DNA of 11,668 nucleotides. It comes from Sphingobium sp. (GTDB lineage Bacteria > Pseudomonadota > Alphaproteobacteria > Sphingomonadales > Sphingomonadaceae). Position numbers and translations under genes: made by a program. The stretch covers positions 1-11,668 of the forward strand of contig JAGIAA010000054.1 in the NCBI GenBank assembly GCA_017745115.1, in the 5' to 3' direction. Shown here in pieces: positions 6,762-11,668 of the stretch (its first letter is position 1; each line of letters begins with the position of its first letter). The notes below the pieces were generated by a model, which saw only the letters and a list, made by a program, of their open reading frames with translations, was not told where the DNA came from and searched no databases.

Positions 6762-7948
6762 CGCCGCGAGGCGGATACCGCGCAGACTCTGTTGCCAAAG
6801 GTCGCGCAGATGTCGATCGGTCCGCCGGTGGCGGGTGCGAGCTTGAGCTGCCGCTCCGGCCCGCGCTCCTGCCTCAATAATGCGAGAAGGCCACTGACGT
6901 GCGCCGCCGCGTAAGAGGTGCCACTGACCAATGCCCATTTTTTCCCCGGCTGCGGCGTCGGAATATCCTGTGCCGGCGCATTATAGGCCAAGATCGAAGA
7001 ACGCCCCATATTTTCACCGCGAACGGCGATGACACCCGATAACGAGGCGGGAAATCCGCCGCCATTTTGGTCCACATCGACCGCGGCGACCACGGTCGAC
7101 CCATGTTCGAGCCCTTCGCGCAATAACTCCGCCAGGAGCCGGCTCGGCGGCCCGCTGAGGCTCATATTCAGGATGGGCGCCTTACGCTCGAGCGCAAACT
7201 GGATCGCCTTGGCGAGGCTGAAACTATCGCAAAGCGTGCCAGACGAAGCCTGCGTGCACGCGCGCAGCGCCATGATCTTCGCATCGGGAGCAATGCCGGC
7301 AATGCCGACCTGATTGTTGGCGCGGGCGGCAATGACGCCTGCGACCGCTGTGCCGTGTTTCTCGCCGACATAGGCCGATGCTGCAAAATTGCGGCTGAGG
7401 ACGATCTGCCCGGCGAGATCCGGATGGAGAAGATCGACGCCGCTGTCGATCACGGCGACAGTCACATTGCGCCCGGTCAGGCTGCGATGCAGTGTCGCCA
7501 GAGGCCAGGCGGTTGCGGCGGGCTGCATCGGATAGAGCGCGTCCTTCTCGCCTGTGGCCTCCCCTTCCACGGCATAGGTGGCAACGGCCTCGGACCATTG
7601 GACGGCGGGATCGGCACTGACGCGCTTGGCGACGTCGTCCGGCGCCCGGCCCGTGGGCACCTCCATAACAAAACACTCCACGCCCAGCGTGGGCATGGGC
7701 CAGCTATTGACCAGAGTCAGCATATGCATACGCGCGATGCGCGCCGCAGCGCGATGGCGCGCACCTCGCCCCGCGTCGTCGCCATATCCGCTGGAATAGG
7801 TCGCGCCGACGCGAAAATGTGGCACCGGGAGGGGCAACATCACCATGATCTGGTTGACCGGGCTGGTTGACGTTTCCGGCGCCGACGCGAGTGCGGGTGA
7901 CGCCAGGAATGCGCCGAGCAACAGGAACAGGCGGAGAGCCAGTCTCAC
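6758..7948 (-). CDS. Exported subtilisin-like (S8) serine protease with altered oxyanion region
   Basis: This is a 396-residue exported subtilase. Residues 1-22 are a signal peptide. About 30-130 look like a divergent propeptide; the segment E-C-F-V-M-E-V-P-T-G through D-P-A-V-Q-W-S-E resembles an I9 prodomain. The catalytic domain covers about 140-362. The triad is D168 (A-V-I-D-S-G-V-D), H198 (K-H-G-T-A-V-A-G) and S345 (S-G-T-S-Y-A-A-A-H). The substrate-binding N-M-S-L-S-G-P segment is at 261-267. Where subtilases have the oxyanion Asn (A-A-x-G-N-D), this protein reads A-A-V-D-V-D (288-293), so no Asn is recognisable there. It may have reduced or altered catalysis, or a nearby Asp may substitute. 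The GTG start (7946-7948) overlaps the anti-sigma stop as GTGA, so the genes are translationally linked. The C-terminal tail after 362 is Cys-containing and short. Its operon position suggests a role in signalling through the anti-sigma factor. Confidence 0.88.
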   Translation of the reverse strand: MRLALRLFLLLGAFLASPALASAPETSTSPVNQIMVMLPLPVPHFRVGATYSSGYGDDAGRGARHRAAARIARMHMLTLVNSWPMPTLGVECFVMEVPTGRAPDDVAKRVSADPAVQWSEAVATYAVEGEATGEKDALYPMQPAATAWPLATLHRSLTGRNVTVAVIDSGVDLLHPDLAGQIVLSRNFAASAYVGEKHGTAVAGVIAARANNQVGIAGIAPDAKIMALRACTQASSGTLCDSFSLAKAIQFALERKAPILNMSLSGPPSRLLAELLREGLEHGSTVVAAVDVDQNGGGFPASLSGVIAVRGENMGRSSILAYNAPAQDIPTPQPGKKWALVSGTSYAAAHVSGLLALLRQERGPERQLKLAPATGGPIDICATFGNRVCAVSASRR

Positions 7949-8583
7949 GGCAGCGATGCGCCATCGATCGGCTGCGCGAGCAGGATCTCGGTGCGCGCGC
8001 GCAAGAGTTCGATCGCATGTGCACGCTTGATCGGATCTACGGCGAGGACATAACCAGACGCCGCGGTTGGTCCATTCACGATACGCGCTCCCGCGGCGAG
8101 CAAGGTCGTGCGCATGGCTTGCTCCGTCACGTCTGGCCGAAAGATCACAACGACATTGCCTTCGGGCGACAATGTCGAGCTTTCGGCGCCCAGCACATGA
8201 TAGACGGGCTGCTCACGACCCGAAAGAGCCTGATAGGCTGTGACGGACGCGGCAACGACAAGCAGTTGGCTTGCCGCGATCGCGGCAAAGCGTCCCGGCC
8301 GGGAGTTGAACCATTGCCAGCGTCTCCGGCTGCGTACGGCCTGCGCCGTCTCGGCGCGCTCTTTCAACGCCGCCCAACCGCCGGCGACGGGTTGGTCGAG
8401 CGAAACATAGGCGTTCGCGAACTTGTGTTCGCGTGCCAGATCGGCGGTGCACTCCGCGCAGGAGGACAGATGCTCCTCTACCAGCCGCTGCTCGGCCGGA
8501 TCGAGTGAGCCGTTGGCGAACCATGGCAGAAGCTGCTGCGCCTGCTGGTGCGGGTCGCCATGAAGATGCACGATTTCCCCCAT
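7945..8583 (-). CDS. Zinc-finger (ZAS) membrane anti-sigma factor with propeptide-like periplasmic domain
   Basis: This 212-residue single-pass protein starts with a zf-HC2/ZAS anti-sigma domain: H38-x3-C42-x2-C45, with an upstream His (H12 or H8). One membrane helix spans about 99-120, after the basic R-S-R-R-R stretch. The periplasmic C-terminus (about 142-206) reads V-V-V-I-F-R-P, then a helix, A-R-I-V-N-G-P-T, G-Y-V-L-A-V-D, a second helix and E-I-L-L-A-Q-P-I. That is the strand-helix-strand-strand-helix-strand pattern of I9/fervidolysin-type subtilase propeptides. It should hold the ECF sigma factor at the membrane until a signal arrives. The ATG at 8581-8583 is chosen because AAAGAAGG (8587-8594) lies just upstream, although the spacing is short. 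A TTG at 8602-8604 is possible but less likely. The gene lies 11 bp after the sigma gene and overlaps the protease gene by 4 bp. Confidence 0.88.
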   Translation of the reverse strand: MGEIVHLHGDPHQQAQQLLPWFANGSLDPAEQRLVEEHLSSCAECTADLAREHKFANAYVSLDQPVAGGWAALKERAETAQAVRSRRRWQWFNSRPGRFAAIAASQLLVVAASVTAYQALSGREQPVYHVLGAESSTLSPEGNVVVIFRPDVTEQAMRTTLLAAGARIVNGPTAASGYVLAVDPIKRAHAIELLRARTEILLAQPIDGASLP

Positions 8584-8594
8584 GAGCCTTCTTT

Positions 8595-9179
8595 CTAGAT
8601 CCAATCCGCAAGCTCCCCGTCGAGCTTGTCCTTGAGATAGCGACGGGCGTGGAACATGCGGGTTTTTACGGTGTCGGTCGGGCAGCCCATGATATCGGCG
8701 ATGTCGCGATAGCTGAGCTCCTGAAAATAAGTGAGATGAACCACGGCGCGATGATCTGCCGAGAGATCGTCGATCGCACGCTGCAACAGCTTGGATGTAC
8801 GGGCCCGCGCAAAATCGCGATCCGGCATGGCATCATCGTCCGGGATGTCCGCGACCGGATCGCTATCGACCGGCTCGTCGAATCTCAGATGCGCGCGGAT
8901 GGCTTTGCGATAGGCGATGGCGAACAGCCAGGTCGAGAGCTTGCTCCCGCCACTGAAGCTGTCCGCCTTCTCCCAGAGGACCATCAGCGTGTCGTTGACC
9001 ACTTCCTCGATGGAGCTGCGGGCACGCACGATCGTCGCCACGAAACGGCTAAGCCGAGGCTGATAGCAACGATAGGCCGTCTCGAAAGCGCGCAAGTCGC
9101 CGGCCCGCAAGGCGGCGAGAAGCTCGGCCTCGCTTTCCACTTTCCCCTGCCCGCCATTTTGACGCCGTTCGGTCAGCAT
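8595..9179 (-). CDS. ECF RNA polymerase sigma factor
   Basis: This 194-residue sigma factor has only the two conserved ECF domains. Region 2 (about 35-100) includes E-E-V-V-N-D-T-L-M-V-L-W-E-K and K-L-S-T-W-L-F-A-I-A-Y-R-K-A-I. An acidic linker (D/P-rich, about 101-123) follows. Region 4 (about 136-188) includes L-S-A-D-H-R-A-V-V-H-L-T-Y-F, then S-Y-R-D-I-A-D-I-M-G-C and D-T-V-K-T-R-M-F-H-A-R-R. It directs RNA polymerase to a small regulon, probably envelope-related. It leads the operon with the ZAS anti-sigma factor immediately downstream. The promoter-like motif 27 bp upstream suggests autoregulation. The start is ATG 9177-9179; a GTG 13 codons in, next to AGGGGAAA, could be an alternative. 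The exact ECF group cannot be assigned by eye. Confidence 0.95.
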   Translation of the reverse strand: MLTERRQNGGQGKVESEAELLAALRAGDLRAFETAYRCYQPRLSRFVATIVRARSSIEEVVNDTLMVLWEKADSFSGGSKLSTWLFAIAYRKAIRAHLRFDEPVDSDPVADIPDDDAMPDRDFARARTSKLLQRAIDDLSADHRAVVHLTYFQELSYRDIADIMGCPTDTVKTRMFHARRYLKDKLDGELADWI

Positions 9180-9205
9180 CGCTCAACCGCACTCCCCATT
9201 TTGCG

Positions 9206-9235
9206 GTTAGTTCTACTCAACACGCGAAAGGTTCA
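9206..9235 (-). promoter_or_regulatory. Candidate ECF promoter of the sigma/anti-sigma operon
   Basis: On the minus strand, TGAACC (9235-9230) is followed after 18 nt by ACTAAC (9211-9206). The same bipartite arrangement occurs before the PEPxxWA gene (10001-10030), and both spacers begin with TTT. An AAC-containing -35 element is typical of ECF promoters. The motif ends 26 nt before the sigma ATG, which leaves a short leader. Recognition by this sigma factor is inferred. Confidence 0.5.
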
Positions 9236-9263
9236 CGATCACGTAAAATTATTTTGGGCAGAC

Positions 9264-9301
9264 CGTCCCGGCAACTATGTGGGGTTTCCGATGCCGGGAC
9301 G
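9264..9301 (-). terminator. 10-bp perfect inverted repeat after the PEPxxWA gene, possible terminator
   Basis: CGTCCCGGCA (9264-9273) pairs perfectly with TGCCGGGACG (9292-9301) around an 18-nt loop. It lies 25 bp after the PEPxxWA stop on the minus strand and before the sigma promoter candidate, where a terminator would be expected. The following minus-strand sequence turns AT-rich (AAAATAATTTT) only after about 9 nt, so intrinsic termination would be weak. Confidence 0.45.
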
Positions 9302-9326
9302 TCCGCCGCACGCCGACGCGCCGGCT

Positions 9327-9962
9327 TTAGCCGAAAGCGATAACCCGGCGGCGAGATTGACGCATGCCTGCGCCGACGACCGTGAAGCCAGCAATCATCA
9401 TGGCCCAAGTCGCCGCTTCCGGCACGGCAGCCAATGTGGCGTTCTCAGGCGCGAAGTCGGAAATGAGCGCGTTGCCGTTGCCGGTACGCGGCCACAGGTT
9501 GAAGCCATACTTCTCGGGCGCAAAACCGGTGGTCGGCAGCAGCGACAAGGCCACATTGACCGAGAAGGTGTCGCCGCTGATCATGATGGTCGACGGATCG
9601 AGAACAGTCGCGCCGATATTGCCGGTGCCGTCCTTGCGGACCGTGATGGCCTGGTTGAAGATGACACTGGGCTGGCCGATCCCTGCGAACGGAGCGAGGG
9701 TTCCGGTGCCTGTATTGGCGCCGATCACATAAAATCCGGCGGATCCGGGAACAATGTTCCCCGCCATCGACGCGCTCAGCGTGAAGATCTGCGAGGCATT
9801 ATTATAGGTGACGGAGAAACTTTTGACGTCGAGGTCGGCCAGTTGCGGCCCGGTATAGCTGGGCAAGAAATCACCGATCGGATCGGTGGCGGTCAAGGCC
9901 GTGGCCGGGCTCAGCGGCAGCAAAAGACAAAGAGCAGGCGCAACGAATTTCAGCTTCCTCAT
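9327..9962 (-). CDS. Exported protein with PEPxxWA C-terminal sorting signal
   Basis: This 211-residue secreted protein has a signal peptide at residues 1-23 (MRKLK, hydrophobic core, ending near A-T-A). The body is Gly/Thr/Asn-rich and mostly beta, of unknown function. The C-terminus has P181-E-A-A-T-W186-A, a hydrophobic segment (187-199) and R-Q-S-R-R-R (201-206). This is the tripartite PEPxxWA-CTERM tail typical of sphingomonads, thought to be processed by an exosortase-type system on the way to the cell surface or matrix. The start is ATG 9960-9962, preceded by an excellent ribosome binding site (GAGGGAGAG, 9969-9977 on the minus strand). The longer reading to 10091 would bury the signal peptide. 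The gene sits just upstream of the ECF sigma gene and carries the same promoter-like motif, so it is a likely member of that regulon. Its ligand or structural role is unknown. Confidence 0.88.
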   Translation of the reverse strand: MRKLKFVAPALCLLLPLSPATALTATDPIGDFLPSYTGPQLADLDVKSFSVTYNNASQIFTLSASMAGNIVPGSAGFYVIGANTGTGTLAPFAGIGQPSVIFNQAITVRKDGTGNIGATVLDPSTIMISGDTFSVNVALSLLPTTGFAPEKYGFNLWPRTGNGNALISDFAPENATLAAVPEAATWAMMIAGFTVVGAGMRQSRRRVIAFG

Positions 9963-9968
9963 GACGAA

Positions 9969-9977
9969 CTCTCCCTC
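9969..9977 (-). promoter_or_regulatory. Ribosome binding site deciding the PEPxxWA protein start
   Basis: GAGGGAGAG on the minus strand ends 6 nt before the ATG at 9960-9962. It supports this start over the upstream in-frame one at 10091. Confidence 0.75.
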
Positions 9978-10000
9978 GGCATCGACGATGACGTCATGGC

Positions 10001-10030
10001 GTTGGTGTCGCCGCGCCGCGAAAAGGTTCA
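10001..10030 (-). promoter_or_regulatory. Candidate ECF promoter of the PEPxxWA gene
   Basis: Minus strand: TGAACC (10030-10025), 18 nt, then ACCAAC (10006-10001). This matches the site before the ECF sigma gene in both boxes (one mismatch, C for T) and in exact spacing. Transcription would begin about 30 nt before the PEPxxWA ATG, leaving room for the ribosome binding site. Control by the neighbouring sigma factor is inferred. Confidence 0.5.
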
Positions 10031-10089
10031 AAGGCGAGGCGAGATTTGTCGAATGGCTCCGGACGCTACCCCCTGAACTCGCAGCCATC

Positions 10090-10125
10090 AAAAAACCCCC
10101 GGTGCATTGCCTGCGCCGGGGGTTT
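10090..10125 (-). terminator. Intrinsic (rho-independent) terminator of the G8-like gene
   Basis: A GC-rich stem (AAACCCCCGG, 10093-10102, with CCGGGGGTTT, 10116-10125) extends inward by about 3 more pairs including one G-T wobble, leaving a 7-nt loop. On the minus strand it is followed by six T residues (10095-10090), partly within the stem base. It lies about 20 bp after the stop of the G8-like gene and so terminates leftward transcription. Confidence 0.9.
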
Positions 10126-10145
10126 CTGCGTTCGGTGTGGTCGCC

Positions 10146-11668
10146 TTACCTGCTGACTTCGATGTTGGTTTGGGCGGTCAGATTGCCGACCCTCACAATC
10201 ACGGGGCCTTTGCGGGTGGCATCTTCGACCACGAGCTTCACCCACAGCTTGTTGCCGTCCTTGAAGTATGACGTCCCCTTCGCGCTGCGCAGTGCTGCCA
10301 TACTATCCTGTTGCGTGCCACTGGCGGCATTGGCGAAGCCGGGAAGTTCGAAGATCACGAAGCTATCCTGATCCATTTCCCGCAAGGACAGCGTCATGGT
10401 CTTCTTCATTGTCTCCACTCGGACCTCCGCGCCGCTCGGGATCGTGGTGTCCCCATTATATTCGTAGCGCTTGTCACCGCGGACGAGCACGACCGGCTCG
10501 GGAACGGGGCGACGTCCGAAATCGTCGAACTCGCCTGATATGTTGAGGCGGCCCATGTCGCCCTTGCACACGGCAGCGCCCCAGCTGGCCTTGATCTGGC
10601 AGGTCTCTTCACTGGATGCGAGGCCATTGTCGATGACGATGTAGCTGTTGGGTACGCCGCTGACCGAGCCGTCCTTGTCGCGGATTGTCGCGCTTCTATA
10701 GGCGGATCGGTTTCCGAAGTCGGATGCCCAACGGCGTTGGACCGCAGGGAAATCGACGGGCTTGGAATTGACGAACTTCAAACCCTCGACCGAATTCTCG
10801 GTGCTCATGCCGAAGCTGGTGAACAATAGATAGGACAGCGCGCCCGCATCGCGCAGCGTGTTGGGCTCATAGTTTATGAAAGTCGTGTTCACGACGTCGT
10901 GGCGATAATCGTAGAATTCGTAGCCACGGATCGGGAAGTCGACGTCGTCCGCCTTCGGCAGGCTGCGGCCATAGGCGACTTCCTGCGGCGTCTTGGGATT
11001 GCCGATATTGGCGCTCTCGCCCACGAAGACCGAGTCCACGACGCGGGTCGTGTAGGGCGTGAGATTGGCGCCGCCAGCCGCATGGGTGAAGCCGATCGCA
11101 TTGTCGGCTAGCCTCAGATTGCTGAACAGGTGATATTCGCCGCGGCCCCAGATCGCGCCGTTACTGTTCTTGTAGCCGGTATATTTGTCGACGACCGCCG
11201 GCAGGATTTCACTCTTCGTGTCGGTTGGGTCGGCATAGGCGATATGGCCGGCGCCGCCGACGCTGAACGTGCCGTTGGCCGCAGGACCACGGTCGAACAT
11301 GAGACCGTCGAAATTGGAGTGGGAGACGTTGCCGCTGAACTCCCGCAACCGCGTCCGCCGGGGCCAGATCTTGGCGCTGGCCGCGGTGCCTTCATGCGCG
11401 CCGGTCGGATGCTGCGGCAAGGCGATCCAGAATCCGATCGCCTCGGACCCTGCCGCCACATTGTCCCGGTAGCTATTATCCGGATTGGTGATCCAGAAGG
11501 TCGCAGCCGTGTTGTCCGACGGGATCAGAATGTCCTTGGCGGATTGGCCGGCCGTAGACTGATGCGCGATGGTCAAATTCGTCGGCACGCAAGGCTTGCC
11601 GTCCGGGTGGCACTTGGTGAGGATGCCGAGATTGTGGACGAACTGGTTGCCGGTCTCGACGGCGTCTT
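10146..11668 (-). CDS. G8/CEMIP-like right-handed beta-helix protein, C-terminal part (5' end outside window)
   Basis: The reading frame is open from the right edge of the window to TAA (10146-10148), giving 506 visible residues of a larger protein. The segment A-A-T-F-W-I-T-N-P-D-N-S-Y-R-D-N-V-A-A-G (around 11505-11450), followed by G-F-W-I-A-L-P, resembles the parallel beta-helix region of G8-domain proteins such as CEMIP/KIAA1199, TMEM2 and fibrocystin. The visible N-terminal end (D-A-V-E-T-G-N-Q-F-V-H-N-L-G) fits the preceding helix turn of that family. Near the C-terminus, Y-F-K-D-G-N-K-L-W-V-K-L-V matches the strand pattern that closes these proteins. It is probably exported and may bind or degrade a polysaccharide; bacterial members are poorly characterised, and the activity is inferred from distant homologues. 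A signal peptide and the G8 domain would lie outside the window. A GTG at 11586-11588 is an internal codon, not the start. A strong terminator follows. Confidence 0.7.
   Translation of the reverse strand, partial: DAVETGNQFVHNLGILTKCHPDGKPCVPTNLTIAHQSTAGQSAKDILIPSDNTAATFWITNPDNSYRDNVAAGSEAIGFWIALPQHPTGAHEGTAASAKIWPRRTRLREFSGNVSHSNFDGLMFDRGPAANGTFSVGGAGHIAYADPTDTKSEILPAVVDKYTGYKNSNGAIWGRGEYHLFSNLRLADNAIGFTHAAGGANLTPYTTRVVDSVFVGESANIGNPKTPQEVAYGRSLPKADDVDFPIRGYEFYDYRHDVVNTTFINYEPNTLRDAGALSYLLFTSFGMSTENSVEGLKFVNSKPVDFPAVQRRWASDFGNRSAYRSATIRDKDGSVSGVPNSYIVIDNGLASSEETCQIKASWGAAVCKGDMGRLNISGEFDDFGRRPVPEPVVLVRGDKRYEYNGDTTIPSGAEVRVETMKKTMTLSLREMDQDSFVIFELPGFANAASGTQQDSMAALRSAKGTSYFKDGNKLWVKLVVEDATRKGPVIVRVGNLTAQTNIEVSR

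Noticed and set aside
6762..6938. Upstream in-frame start of the porin-like gene at 6938
   Set aside because: It would place about 59 Arg-rich residues before an obvious signal peptide, wholly inside the protease gene.
8584..8604. TTG start of the anti-sigma factor overlapping the sigma stop
   Set aside because: The ATG at 8581-8583 has a purine-rich AAAGAAGG just upstream; the TTG has none.
8649..10076. Long plus-strand ORF (475 codons) antisense to the sigma and PEPxxWA genes
   Set aside because: It runs opposite to an ECF sigma gene and an exported protein with clear motifs, crosses their promoters, and has shadow-like composition.
9963..10091. 43-codon N-terminal extension of the PEPxxWA protein
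   Set aside because: The extension precedes a standard signal peptide with its own strong ribosome binding site, and begins inside the neighbouring terminator.

Overview
The window looks like a chromosomal segment of a GC-rich alphaproteobacterium, most likely a sphingomonad (Sphingomonas, Sphingobium, Novosphingobium or a relative). The best clue is an exported protein ending in a PEPxxWA-type sorting tail (P-E-A-A-T-W-A, a hydrophobic stretch, then Arg-rich). A TonB-dependent receptor with a D-I-L-V-V-G TonB box and a TorF-type porin fit this. No tRNA, rRNA, CRISPR, insertion sequence or phage gene was seen.

Layout. (1) 1-975, minus strand: a DUF2946 membrane protein followed by the first 162 codons of a TonB-dependent receptor, probably one metal (possibly copper) uptake operon. 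(2) 976-1345: a regulatory gap that may hold a 12-codon leader ORF. (3) 1346-5303, plus strand: a stand-alone receiver protein with a degenerate Hpt-like tail, then a large MASE1-PAS-PAS-HisKA-HATPase-REC-Hpt hybrid kinase. A perfect 11-bp palindrome sits exactly on their stop/start junction. (4) 5291-5917, minus: a NarL/FixJ-type response regulator whose 3' end overlaps the kinase gene by 13 bp, convergently. (5) 6063-9179, minus: a tight operon of ECF sigma factor, zinc-finger membrane anti-sigma factor, subtilisin-like protein and TorF-like outer-membrane protein. (6) 9327-9962, minus: the PEPxxWA-anchored exported protein. (7) 10146-11668, minus: the C-terminal part of a large G8/CEMIP-like beta-helix protein, ending in a strong intrinsic terminator.

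How they may work together. The hybrid kinase, the receiver/pseudo-Hpt protein and the LuxR-type regulator form a plausible local phosphorelay. The sigma operon looks like a self-contained envelope-signalling system. The anti-sigma factor has a periplasmic domain whose sequence pattern resembles a subtilisin propeptide/inhibitor (I9 or fervidolysin-prodomain-like beta-alpha-beta-beta-alpha-beta). The next gene encodes a subtilase with an intact Asp-His-Ser triad but no recognisable oxyanion-hole Asn. A bipartite motif, TGAACC-N18-AC[TC]AAC, lies upstream of both the sigma gene and the PEPxxWA gene, at the right distance in each case. It is a good candidate for the sigma factor's own promoter. 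The proposed circuit is: sigma factor, anti-sigma factor with an inhibitor-like sensor, a subtilase partner, and surface proteins as outputs. This is the most interesting part of the window. It rests on sequence reading only.
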